A model generated the notes under the pieces. That model saw only the letters and a list, made by a program, of their open reading frames with translations, had not been told where the DNA came from and made no database searches. A program made the translations under genes and the position numbers. From contig OX326959.1 in NCBI GenBank assembly GCA_946800325.1, positions 29,277,115-29,341,114 on the forward strand: a stretch of 64,000 nt of DNA, written 5' to 3'. Shown here piece by piece: positions 34,431 through 46,163 of this stretch. Position 1 is the stretch's first letter. Each line of letters starts with the position of its first letter. This stretch comes from Luzula sylvatica (lineage: Eukaryota; Streptophyta; Magnoliopsida; Poales; Juncaceae).

Positions 34431-37400
34431 TTTTTTTTTGAGCAAAATAGAGTAGGCTCGCATGGCCTACTTCTATTATTTTATTAATATAATGTTGCAT
34501 TACAAAAAATTGTAACTTTTGGAGGTAGTTGACTTACACTAACTAAAACACTACTCCTAACTACCTCCATTTGAAGTTACCAAAATAAATAACACAACAT
34601 TATGTTTTATAATCCTAGTTAAAAATAATCCAGGCTGTAATGTCTTGGATCTCTAGAAATCCGGTTATTTGCCTTCTGAATTTGGACATATTCCTGAAAC
34701 CTTTTCCAGTATTTGGAATCCTGGTTTTTTTAATAATCCAAGCTTTTCTTTCCTTCGGCGGTCTTCATTTCCATGCTTTTGAATCCGTGTATTGGTGTAA
34801 TCCTGGATTCCCTTTTCTTCGGTGTTCTTCTTTCTCCGGTATTGTTTTTCTCTTTCTTCTTTAATGGTGTTCGTATCTTCTAAAAGATTGGAGCTTCCTT
34901 CATTCTTCTGAGATCTTCAATAAGGTTCTACGATTATTACTAATTACTCTCTCCTCCTTGGGTTTCATCTTTTTCATCATCCTCAATTTTCGTTTGTTTC
35001 AGACCGGGCTTTTTCTTCAGTCTTGCTTCTTCATGATCGTATCTTCTAAAAGATTGGAGCTTTACTGAGTATTCCAGGTAATTATCCCAATTTTTATACG
35101 AAATCTCTCAATCTTTCATAGATCAATCGGAATTCTTCATTATCTCGGTCATGTTCTTCTGGATCAATGCTTCATTGGTTTTGATTTGTCGATTGTTCAT
35201 TAGTTTCATTGAACCACCACAACCTTCTTTCTTCTAATTGCATTCTTCTTCCTTCTGGAACTGCATTGAAGTCATGTTCCAGTCCTTGCTCCAATCCTGC
35301 ATTAGAATTCAAATTCATATTAGTGTAGTCTGAATCTTCAGATAATAAGTTAATTGGTAAATTAAAATTATTGTTTCCCATTTCCCTTTCTGGTACCCAA
35401 TTATGAATTTGAGTTAATTCTAAATCTTCAATATTATTAGCTTGATTTAATTTGTATTCATATAGTATTTGATTTATAATTTGCCATTCATTTAATTGCA
35501 CATTTGTAAATGATCTCCTACATCTTTCTAGCCAAAGTTGGTACATTGATATACTTAATAGAACCTGATAATCCTTATTTTCTCTGTTATTTATAATAAT
35601 TTCCAATGGATTGAAATTGTGCAATATATGCATCTCTAATATATTATGTAATTTAATCCATATATTTTTTATGAATTGACATTGACAGATTATATCTTCC
35701 ACATTTTCCTCAGTGATTTTGCAAAGAGGACATCTATTTGGAATTTGCCAGCCCTTCCTCTGCAATGAGTCTATGGTTAGTAATTTTCTCTTGCTCATTA
35801 ACCATAAAAAAATTTGAATTTTCAGATTAATTTTTATTTTCCAAATGTTCTTATAATAGGATTCAACATATACTCCTTTTATTACTGTTTGGTATGTACT
35901 TTTACATGAATAACCCTTATTTTTGTTCCATTTCCATTGTAGTTCATCTTTTTGTGTTGGATTGAGGTCTAGGGTTTCACAAATTTGCTGAAGATCTAAA
36001 AATTGGTCATTTGCCATATTTGATAAAGGTACTACTATCCCTAAACTGTTATATAAATTAGATTCATTTATTTTTTGCATAAAGTATTAGACTGTGCCAG
36101 ATTTGTTTTCACAGTATGAGTATAGTTCTTTAAATTTTAAGTATAATGATTGATTAGTCCATCTGCCTTTCCAGAAATTACTTTTTCCCCCATTTCCTAT
36201 TATAATGTTTAGGCTATCATTAAAAAAGTCTATGTTTTTAATCACATCAGTCCAAAAGTATGAATAATTTTTAATATTATGATTTTCTTCATTAATTTAT
36301 GTTATATCTCCAATTATATTTTTCCAACCTAATTTATCTTTTGATAGATAATAAATCCATAACCATTTAATTAGGAATACTTTATTAAATAATTCTAAAT
36401 TAATTACTCCTAAACCTCCTTTAGATTTTGGTTGACATGCTAATTCCCAATTAACTAAATTATAACCTGAGTTTGAATTCCCTTTCCAAAAAAACTTTTT
36501 CTGATTTTGTCAATTTCTTTAAATACCCATTTTGGAAATTTGAAAATTGTGAAATAGTATACTGATATAGATGTTAAAACATAATTTATTAATACTAATC
36601 TACCAGCTTTATTGATCATATTACCTTTCCACCTTTCTAATTTTGAAGTAATTTTTTCTATTATTTTAATATATTGCTCTTTTGTTGGTTTTTTAAAGTG
36701 TAAGGGTAATCCTAGATAATTAATAGGGAATTTTCCAATTGGGCACTCAAGTATTTGTGAAATTTCTGTTACTACATTATCTTCCACATTTATTGGAATT
36801 ATTTCTGATTTTAAAAAATTCATTTTCAATCCTGATTGCTCACCAAATAAATTCAATATATATTTCAGTCTTTGAATATTATGAATATTAGGTTTTAAAA
36901 ATAATATTGAGTCATCAGCATATAAAAGGCTTGTATAAATATTTTTTAATGGTTTAATTATAAAAATTTTATCACTTAATTTTTCTAATAACTTAGATAA
37001 TACATCCATTACTAATAGGAATAAGAATGTAGACATTTGGTCTCCTTGTCTTAATCCTCTTTTTAAGTATATATATTTTTCAGGATTTCCATTTAATATT
37101 GCCCTTGCTGATCCCTTTAATACTGAATTTTTTATCCAATTTATAACTTTTTCTCCAAAGCCCCTTGTTTTTAAAATATTTATTAAAAAGTCCCAAGACA
37201 CATTATCAAATGCTTTGTGTATATCTAGCTTTAGAATTATCAAAGGGCATTTCTGTCTTTTTACTAAGCAAATAACTTCTCTAGCATAGATGTAATTTTC
37301 TGATATACTCCAATTTTTTAAAAATCCAGATTGGTTTTTTGATATCATGTCATGTATATATATATATATTTAATCTATTTGCTAAAGTTTTGGAAAAAAT

Positions 37401-39043
37401 TCTATGTATACTAGAAATTAGACTTATAGGTCTAAACTCTTTTGGTTCAATTGCATTTTCTTTTTTTGGAATTAAACAAATATATGATGTATTAAAGTTT
37501 GCTAAACCTTTTTGTCCTTCTCTGTTAAAAATCTCCACTATTTCATCTTTTAATAAATACCAATATTTTTTGAAAAATTCTCCTATATACCCACTTGGTC
37601 CGGGGCTTTTGTCAGATTTCCAATTTTTTATTACATTATCCATTTCTTCATTTGTGAAATCATTTTCTAGTAAAGATAAATCTAGGTTTTCTCCTTGATA
37701 TAATTGTTCTAATTTAATCTGTCCATATTTGTTTTCAGATTTGACTTCTTTTCCTATTAGGTCCCTATAAAAATTAAAAATTATTTTTGATTTATTTGTG
37801 TGATCTGTGACTTCATTTCTATTTTTGTCTTTTAGAATTGCTATCATGTTTCCTGATTTTTTGATTGATGCATGTAGATGAAAAAATTTAGTATTTGCAT
37901 CCCCATTTTTTACCCAATTAAATTTGGACCTTTGTTTCCAGTAAAGTTTGTTTAATGAATTAATTTTTTCAAATCTTAATTTTGCTTTAATTTTTACCCA
38001 ATTTTCAATATTTGTTAACTGTCTGGTATCTTCTAATTTATCAATCCACTGTATTATCTTTTTGGAATTTTCTATTTGAATATTATATTTTATATGTAAT
38101 TCCTTGTGCCAGTCTTTAAGTATTTTACCTTAGTTATTAAAGTTTTCATAAAGATTTTCCATAGATGTACTTTTATTATTTTTTAAATAAAATTCTATAA
38201 TTTGTGTTGATTCCTCTATTTTTAGCCATTTTTGCTCAAATCTAAAGCCATTAAAAATAGGATATTTAGTATTGGCTTCGTAAAGAATAGGAGTGTGGTC
38301 AGAACAAGTATTTATTCTGGTTGATTGCTGTGAATTTGGAAAATCTTTTAACCAATTTTTATTTAATAAAGTTATGTCTAGTCTTGCTTTTGATATTGAG
38401 TTTTTCCATGTGAATTGTTGTCCCTTGAGTGGAAGATCTATTAAATTCAAATCATTTGCTAAATTTCTAAATTCATTTGTAAAATTATTATTAGTATATT
38501 GTCCTGATCTTTTGTGTGAGTAAAATACCAAGTTAAAATCTCCTAATAATATCCAAGGCAAATTGTTATTAATTATATTATTATCCCCTATTGATTTTAA
38601 CTCATCTAAAAAATTCTGCTTTTCATTTCTGTTGACAGGACCATAAACTCCTGTTATTTGTAATTCTTTTGCATCCCATAAGTTTTTTAAAATTGTTGTT
38701 ATTGAAAAATTATTTTTAGTGGTTGATATATGATTAAATAATTTTTTATTCCATGATATTAAAATTCCTCCAGATGCCCCATGTGATTCTAAATAATCAA
38801 ATCCACTTAGATTTTTTCCACAAATTTCTTTATTAATTTGATCATTAATTAAATTTAGTTTTGTTTCTTATAGGCAACATATATCAGTGTGTTCATCTGT
38901 GATGGTCTTATTTACCAGGTATTTTTTATTATTGTCATTTAGGCCCCTTACATTCCAAGAGATTATTTTTAATTTTTTGTATATCATTTTTTAATTATTA
39001 TATTGTTACTTTTATACTTTTTATCTTATCATTTACTCTCATG
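34431..39043 (-). mobile_element. LINE (L1 clade), 4.6 kb, ORF1 missing
   Basis: Minus-strand non-LTR element flanked by a perfect 14-bp duplication. The 3' end is a short A tail (34431-34439 on the plus strand as T). The 3' untranslated part (34440-35170) shares AAATAGAGTAGG...CCTACTTCTAT with the LINE at 42803. ORF2 fills the rest: endonuclease, RT and C-terminal region. The 5' end stops just before the endonuclease start, so ORF1 is lost by 5' truncation. It is inserted in the post-DMP repeats of duplication copy B. Confidence 0.93.
35172..38986 (-). pseudogene. LINE ORF2: endonuclease, reverse transcriptase, zf-RVT tail
   Basis: The endonuclease (about 38986-38130) begins IISWNVRGLN and includes GASGGILISWN, GVYGP, GDFNLV and CSDHTPI. 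The RT (37847-36455) has KSPGPSGY, FRPISLISS, LKLDIHKAFDNVSWDF, GLRQGDQMS and the catalytic LLYADDSILF. The tail (36080-35172) has CPLCKITEENVEDIICQC and WLERCRRSF, ending in LWWFNET. The frame breaks at a TATATATA run near 37365 and again between 36455 and 36080, and stops occur near 38870 and 38130. The product would copy its RNA at nicked target DNA; this copy cannot make a whole protein. Confidence 0.88.
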
Positions 39044-39057
39044 TCTCCATCTTTACT
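39044..39057. repeat. LINE target-site duplication, 5' side
   Basis: TCTCCATCTTTACT, identical to 34417-34430, adjoining the 5' end of the LINE. Confidence 0.92.
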
Positions 39058-39189
39058 GACAAAACATTTGAAAAAATGAACGGTGACAACAATTCAAATT
39101 GAGTTTTTATTGTGCTTGTGATTTGAATGGTTGCAAAAAGACTGATATTCTCCATCTTTATTGACAAAACATTGACAAAATGAAGAGTA

Positions 39190-40524
39190 TTTATCAACCT
39201 CCTTATTTTGGATCCATCTTTATGCAATCTCTTCATGCCACCTCATCACAACTCATGCCACATCATCACAATTATTTCAACAATTAGATTAAGATATGTG
39301 GCAACATATGAACCATAGATTAACCTTTGATTTTGTGTGATTATGTTTTATTTGTAGATATTTATGTGTCCCTTATTTTACACATAGTTTTAAACAATTT
39401 TAGAAGGCCACATCACCTTACACTGATGACATGTCAAAATCTTATTTGTTAGGTTCATGTTGGACAGTTGTATTTGATTTTGAATTTTTTCACAATATGT
39501 TATATGATCAATTGTGAATACAAATAGAACGTGAAGAGTGTAAATATCTAACATTAATAAATTAATATATAATATCATAAAACATACATTAAATATTGTT
39601 AGTATTTTCATAATATAATTTAAAAAAATTAAGAAATATATTCGCTTGAATTTTATCTTTATTTTGAGATCCATATTATCATATATTTAATATTTTTCTC
39701 TAACTTAAAATTATGAAAACAATTATGTAAATAAAGATATAAAAATAAATTTAATTACATTAATGACTTGTAAGCCTAAGTATTATTATTTTTAAAACCA
39801 TAATTGAAAAAAATTGCACATACTACTAAGTATGTTATTATCACATATTCAATATTTTTCTCTAACTAAAAATTATGAAAACAATTATGTAAAATGTAAA
39901 AATAAATATAATTGTATTAATGATTTGTAATCCTAATTATTATTATTTTTAAAAATATAATTGAAAAATTTTTCACATCCTAATTATTATTATTATTTTT
40001 AAAACAATTATGTTATATTTGTATTTTTACTTAAAACAATTCATATTAATCTTTAAAAAAAATAAAATAATGAAAGATATTTATTTACTAAACACAAATA
40101 ATTTCTTTAACTTATATAATATTTTTCAATAAGAAACATGAAACATAAAATTTATCAGACACAAATAATTTTTTTAAACTTTTACAACGTTATTATTCTT
40201 AATTTTAGATATGAAAATTTAAAATATCATATGATAATTTTATATCATATTGATTTTTGTTTATGTCACGAATGTTGTTTTATTATTTTATAGTAACATT
40301 TATTCTTTTTTTGTATGTGTTGCATTAAAATACTAAATAAATATTTCGCAATATGTCATATTCAAAAATAATGTAATAATTTTGTCATCATCAAACTTTC
40401 TTATTCAATATGATATTTATTTTCATAAAGTCTTATAATTTATCCCGAAAAATCGTAACTATATATTATGTGTTTGCTAAAATAAATGAAACAAAACCAC
40501 CGCGAAGCGCGGGTATTCTCCTAG
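39190..40524 (+). mobile_element. Non-autonomous Helitron, 1.3 kb
   Basis: Copy A (18121-18141) shows the empty site AAGAGTA/TATGGTGAC. In copy B the insert lies exactly between that A and T. It ends with hairpin CCGCG-AAG-CGCGG (40500-40512) eight bases before the terminal CTAG (40521-40524), the Helitron 3' signature. The 5' end reads TTTATCAACC rather than the usual TC, so it is atypical or mutated. The interior is AT-rich with no helicase or Rep gene. A relative without a clear 3' end lies at 21359-23128. Confidence 0.85.
40500..40524 (+). terminator. Helitron 3' hairpin and CTAG terminus
   Basis: A 5-bp GC stem with a 3-base loop, then GTATTCTC and CTAG. This structure acts as the transposition terminator in Helitrons. 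Confidence 0.85.
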
Positions 40525-40792
40525 TATGGTGACAAATTTAAAGTAATACGAAAATTACTACACTTTTCTTCTAAAGAAAAAACTTGGAAAACTGCAAGTC
40601 CTTCACAAAATTACAATTACAATCATGACACCTCCTAACTATTACACGAACCATGAGCCTTATCCAAACATCAATATATTTTTCACCAAGTTAATGCCTA
40701 ATAATCGAAAGCCACTTGTCATCATAAATTGCACAAACTATAAGTCCTTCAAAATATAATCAAATCTCAAATCCACCTTCTGTGATGCAAAG

Positions 40793-42477
40793 ATGCAATC
40801 ATTTACAGACCAAATTTTTGCTTCGACACCTCTCGTCGTTCTCTTTCTCCTCTCTCTCTTCCTCCTCATCAAGATCTTCCACAAAACCCCTAAAAATCTC
40901 CCCCCTAATCCCACGAAACTTCCATTTATAGGCAACCTTCATCAAATAGGCTCTCTCCCTCACCGATCTCTATATTCTCTCTCTCTGAAACACGGGCCCC
41001 TCATGTTTGTATATTTCGGAGAAACGCCCTATCTTATTGTCTCTTCTTCTGATACGGCACAAATTGTACTGCAAAATCATGATCGCATATTTTCAAGCCG
41101 ACCTTCTACGGTTGTTTCTGATATTCTTTCTCGTGGAGGTAGGTTTATTTCTTAAATTTCAAAAGATTAATTTACAATATAATTTTGTTTTCCTAATGTT
41201 CCTTTTTCTTACTCTAGACATGGGGTTTCAACCAAATAATGAACTCTGGAGACAAATGAGGAAGATGAGTTCTATTCACCTGTTAAGCTGTAAAAGAGTA
41301 AATATGTACACAAAATTCCGCGAAGAAGAAGTTAGCGAAATGATTCAAGTTATAAAAAATCAATCCTCTATACACAAAGATGATCCTATAGACATGAGCA
41401 AGATTTTATATTCACTCACTAATGGAATTATTAGGAGGGTTCTTTCGAGTTATCTCGCCAGAGATGAAGGAAAAAACGTTTTGTTAAAAGAGTTGATAGA
41501 TGAGATTATAGCATTATTTGGTACGTTTAGCATTGGAGATTTATTTCCATCTTTGTCATGGTTAGAAGGGATTTTAGGGTTAAGTTCGAGGGCTAAGAGA
41601 AATCGACAAAAATGGGATAAATTGCTTGACGAGGTGATTCAAGCTCATGCTCAAATGAGAAACAACAGTGATCACACAGATAATGATTTTGTGGATGTTT
41701 TGCTTTCTTTGAAGGATGATCCAAGTCTTGGATTTGATCTCAAGATGGAGAACATCCACGGACTCCTTTTGGTAAGTTACAATATTTGGTCCTTAAAACA
41801 TATATTAAATTCAAAAAAGAAATATTGTTTAGGATTTAACAAATGCAAGAAAAAATATCAATTAGGATATGATTTCGGCTGGAATCGACACAGCATATAC
41901 AACACTAGAGTGGACCATGTCCGAGCTCATAAAGAACCCGAACTCGATGAAGAAACTACAAAACGAAGTGCGAGAAATTGCGGAACATTCCAACATGATT
42001 AAATCAGAAGAACTAAACCAAATGAAATACATGAAGGCCGTAATCAAGGAAACCCTAAGATTGCACCCCCCGGCTCCTCTGCTAGTTCCGAGACAGTCGA
42101 CACGACAGTGCACCATAAATGGATACACGATTCCCGAGAGAACAAAAGTGCTGATCAATGCTTGGGCTATAGGAAGGGAACCTAAATCTTGGGATGCACC
42201 GGAGGAATTCAAGCCGGAGAGATTTCTTGATAATCTAGTAGACTATTTGGGAAATGATTTTCAGTTCATCCCGTTCGGAGCGGGTCGAAGGATTTGCCCT
42301 GGATTGCAGTTTGCCGAGTCGGTATTGGAACTCGCTCTGGCCGCATTGTTGCGTCAGTTTGACTGGGAGTTGCCACGTGGCACGACGGTGGATGAATTTA
42401 ACATGATTGAGAAATCGGGTTTGACTACTCACAGGAAATATAGTCTTCGGCTTGTCGTTAGGAACGTCTATTTCTAA
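40793..42477 (+). CDS. Cytochrome P450, CYP71-type, copy B (intact)
   Basis: Exons 40793-41138, 41218-41771 and 41866-42477 join to 503 residues with the same intron positions as copy A. All P450 landmarks are kept: membrane anchor, PPNPTKLPFIGN hinge, AGIDTA at 305-310, ETLR at 362-365, PERF and PFGAGRRICPG with Cys-444. By eye it differs from copy A by about 21 substitutions and one missing codon (RDEG instead of RDDEG). Notable changes are ENVALLG to EIIALFG, IHAQ to AHAQ and the Trp just before the I-helix exon to Leu. Upstream sequence homologous to copy A begins right after the Helitron (40525), so about 270 bases of native promoter remain. It may still be expressed. Confidence 0.92.
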
Positions 42478-42513
42478 GTTGTAATTAAGATATAGGCTTT
42501 TGGATTTTAAGTG

Positions 42514-42519
42514 AATAAA
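42514..42519 (+). terminator. AATAAA poly(A) signal, P450 copy B
   Basis: AATAAA 37 bases after the stop codon, as in copy A. Confidence 0.6.
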
Positions 42520-43419
42520 AGAAGAATTTGCTATCTCTACCAACGCATGTATAATATTAGACATATATATGATTCTGATACATAATTAATATTATTGATT
42601 CTTGTTGAGTTTAACTTTGGTGCATTAAAATTTCCCTTTTTTAAACCCTGTGAATCAGTGAATGGCTATTTTATGATTTGGCAAAATATTAGGGATAAAA
42701 GTGGACCTTTTGAGGCTGCTAAAGGTTCATAAAATCAAGTGGACCCAAATTAATTTCACCTCAAATTTAAGCCCAATATATTAAGATTTTCTGGTGTCTA
42801 AATTTTTTTTTTTAATAAAATAGAGTAGGTTCTTGCATCCTACTTCTATTGTTTTTATTAATAATAATAATTAAGTTCATACAAATTGAGGTGTTTGCCC
42901 TAAATTAAAAAACTACTCCTAAACACCTCTTGATTATCTATATGAACTAACTATTACAAAATTAACTAAGATCTAATTATGAAATTAATCCTAGCAATTA
43001 AATTCCTGGTTTAAACCTATTATAATCTCGAACTTAGAATACTATAAAAACCAGGAATTCTAACAGGAATTTCAATTCCGGTTTTGTGGAAAACCAGGAA
43101 TAGGAGTTTAGTACTTACAGGCTAAAACCCTGCTTCTCTCTTCTTTAGCCGCCATCAATTCTCTTCTTCTTCTTCACCCCCCTCTCCTCTCCTCGAACAC
43201 TTACCGAAGAACAAACCCTAGATCTTCTAACTCCTCATACTCCCTCTCTTCCAAATCCTTAAAAACCGTCTCCTCTGATCTCTTGTTCCTCTCTCGACTG
43301 GTGGAAGTTAAACGAAGCGGTTGTACAGCAAGAGCATCTACACTTAGCTCATCAGATCCAGTCAAGAGATCGTGGACTCCATCGGAAATCAATTGCAAGA
43401 TATGCGTATCTTCTCTTTC

Positions 43420-44014
43420 TCATGTTCCTTTATTCGAATTTTTTGTAGTTCTTCTTTCTTCCTCTGTTAAATCGGAATCAAACCACCATATTTGCATGTT
43501 TTGTTGATTGCTTTCCTGTTGATCTGTTCCAATTGATGCCGAATCTTCAATTTGTGTTGAATTTGTACTTGATGTGTCCCTTTCTGCATCATGAAAATTG
43601 TTAGTGTAATAATTTCCTTCATCAAGCAATTCATTTGAATCAATTATATCATTATCATCACTTATACTTCCATCTGAACTATACTGTTGGTTATTATCAA
43701 ATTTATATATATCTATTTAATTTAGAATTTTTAGTTAAATTATTGAGTTTATATTCATATAATATATAATCAACTACTTGTCAATCAGTAAATTTGTTAT
43801 TAGAAAAAGATCTTCTACATATCTCAAGCCAAACATGATATAATATTAGACATATTAAAGTTTTATATTCATCTTTGCCAGATGTATTTAAAATTAATTG
43901 AAGTGGATTTATCTGTTGATTATACTTTATTCCCAATAAACCATGAGTTTTAGACCATATAGATTTAATGTATTCACAATCAGATGTATTTAATATTCTT
44001 TCCACTTCTTTCAT
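43420..44014 (-). pseudogene. LINE ORF2 C-terminal tail fragment
   Basis: 44014-43781 codes the late zf-RVT region ending WLEICRRSFSNNKFTD. After a frame break, 43629-43420 codes the polar tail YYTNNFHDAERD ending QIWWFDSDLTEEE. The tail is homologous to that of the LINE at 1-1470 (YYTNQFES, QIWWFKTDLNNEE). Confidence 0.75.
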
Positions 44015-44035
44015 TTATATTTAATGTTAAATTAA

Positions 44036-44473
44036 AATCCCCTAATAATATCCAAGGTAATTTATTATTAATATGCAAAATATTTAATTCATCTATGAAC
44101 TCTATTTTATGTATTTTTTAATTGGACCATATATACCAGTGATTAAAATATTATTTCCATCCCACTTTGTCTGTAAAATCACTGAAATTGAATATTTTTG
44201 CTTATTACATGAAATTAGATCAAAAAGTTTTGAATTCCAAGAAATTAAAATCCCTCCTGATGCGCCATTTGATTTTAAATACTCATAGCTATTTAATTTA
44301 TTTCCACAACATTCTTTATTAATATTATTATCTATTATTTGCATTCTTGTCTCTTGCAAACAACATATATCAACATGTTCATCAATAATGCTCTTATTAA
44401 CTATATTTTTTTTACTATTTGAGTTTAATCCTCTAACATTCCAAGATAATATTCTTAATTTTGTATAATTCAT
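44036..44473 (-). pseudogene. LINE ORF2 endonuclease N-terminal fragment
   Basis: Starts MNYTKLRILSWNVRGLN, with DICCLQETRMQ, GASGGILISWN and GIYGP, the classic APE-type endonuclease opening. It breaks after 44102 and ends at GDFNL near 44036, fused to the tail fragment by deletion. The catalytic Glu in QET is present; later catalytic blocks are lost. Confidence 0.8.
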
Positions 44474-44506
44474 TAATATTAATTAAACTTCCTTAATGAG
44501 CAGTAC

Positions 44507-45550
44507 TTAAGTACAGTGCTCAACAACTAAACTGTTAATTGTATCATTTAAATTATCTGTTAACTCTATTCCAGTAGATGCTAATATATCTATTATTTCA
44601 TCTTTACTAATTATGTCTTTTTGATTTTCTAAATTTAGTTCTTTTATTTCCATGTTATTATTTTTATTATTTTTGTCTTTTATTTCTTTCTTTATGTATT
44701 TCTTTATATTTAACAAGTTGAGCCTTTTCAACTGGAGATGAATAATGACCATTTTGTTTAGTTAATAACCTAGCACTTCTTCTTTGTTCCTCAATTTTTA
44801 ATGTTTTATTAGATGTTTTAATTTTATCTATTTTAATGATTTCCTTGTTTATTTGTACTGGAGACTCAATTTGATCCTTCCCTTCTACCTGACTGGAACC
44901 CTTACCAATACTATTAAAGGTATTTTTTTATCATTATTATTGTTTTCTCCTTTAAAATATTCATTACTTTTTTCTGACTTTTGACAGGAAATCTTAAATG
45001 TTGAACTGGAGATGAGTGTACTAGTAATTTACTAGCAGGAACCTTATTGAAGTTCAACTTATCAGATCCTTGGTATTGTAAGGGTTCCTTCTCTTCTATA
45101 TCAATTTGATTAAGAAAGTTATTTTCACTTGTTGGTGATGAAGGTTCATCATTTATTAAGATGTGATTTGTTGAATGCTTATCAGATATCTTGGGGTCAT
45201 ATATTATTAATTGTTGTGACTCACTATTATTATGTGTTGACTCATATGGTATGTTGTCACAAACAGAATTGATCAGTTTGTGACTTAATTGGTTCTATTG
45301 GTTTAATAGCTAGCCCCTTAGATGTAATTGAGATTAATATTGAGTTTGAAGGCTTATGAGTGTTTTGATAATTAGTAAATCTTTGTCGCAAGTTAATTGC
45401 AGTTTGATTTGGAATAAAAATTCCATTAATAAATTGGAAATTAATTTGTTTACTGCCTTGTGGGTAAATAATTTGAGTAAGATGAAGTAACCCCCCTTGC
45501 CCAGTGATGATTGCCTTTTCAGAGGGTAAAATTTCCACATTTCCATTGAT
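44507..45550 (-). pseudogene. LINE ORF1 (nucleic-acid-binding protein) remnant
   Basis: The minus-strand frame 45538-45257 reads EILPSEKAIITGQGG and FINGIFIPNQTAINLRQRF. Further fragments down to 44507 are Lys/Asn-rich, ending NDTINSLVVEHCT. The position upstream of ORF2 and the charged composition fit a plant L1 ORF1, broken by several frameshifts. No zinc knuckle was seen. Confidence 0.55.
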
Positions 45551-45614
45551 GAAATCCTTTTCTGAGTTTGTGGAATTTGTAATACCTAAATTAGGTTATC
45601 TTCTTAACCCTCCA

Positions 45615-46163
45615 ATATTGTTACTCAATGAACTACCTTAACAAGGTAATTTTATATTTTAATATTTTTACATTTAATTTAAATTTAATTATTAATTTAA
45701 TTAATTATGCAGGCTTTAGACACGTTTAACACGGCAGTGGTGTCGCCAGTATTACACCATGTTTACATCGCTCACCATTTTGGCCAGCGTTATAATGTTC
45801 AAGGTATTTTCAAATATTCGAATTTCATTTTGATTTATCGAATCCTTTTTTTATTTGATTTTAAATTAATTTTTTATTTAGGATTGGGACCGACAAAACC
45901 CAACACAAATAGTAACCGAAATGTGTGGATTTGTGACCATTCTTCCTGGCACATTTCTTCTTCATAAAACCAAAGACATGAATGATGGTATCTTTATTAT
46001 TTTCGCCATTTTCTAAAAAAAAAACCCTTTATTTTTTCATATTTATAAAAGAAAACTTTATTTTTGTAATAGGGGGGCTAAATGCGTCGTTATCAATAAA
46101 GCTACCGAAGCATTCTGATGATTCAACAGAAGGGATTCCTCTCAGATCTCCAAGGTCGCCCTA
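45615..46163 (+). pseudogene. NIPA fragment, exons 6(end)-9, copy C
   Basis: Homologous to 16035-16591. Only the last bases of exon 6 remain, then exon 7 from about 45711, exon 8 from about 45882 and exon 9 to the stop at 46161-46163. Exon 7 has lost two bases (GCCAGTATTACACC against GCCAATATATTACACC), a frameshift. It marks the start of a third copy of the tandem unit. Confidence 0.85.

Larger units (their letters stand above)
20391..45614. repeat. Segmental duplication unit, copy B (expanded by insertions)
   Basis: It holds NIPA exons 6-9 (20407-21073), a DMP pseudogene split at 23456/33854, the post-DMP tandem repeats (34285-34430 and 39058-39189) and the P450 at 40793. The order and orientation are the same as copy A. 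Insertions account for nearly all extra length: a Helitron-like segment, a CACTA with a nested solo LTR, two LINEs and a Helitron. Confidence 0.85.
42803..45614 (-). mobile_element. LINE (L1 clade) with internal deletion, no target duplication
   Basis: Minus-strand element. The poly(A) is seen as T11 at 42803-42813, followed by the shared 3' motif AAATAGAGTAGG. The C-terminal tail lies at 43420-44014, the endonuclease start at 44040-44473, and part of ORF1 at 44507-45550. All of the RT core is missing by a deletion at about 44020-44035. The flanks show no duplication. Compared with copy B, about 134 bases of target (equal to 20380-20513, including NIPA exon 6) are missing at the insertion. 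Confidence 0.85.
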
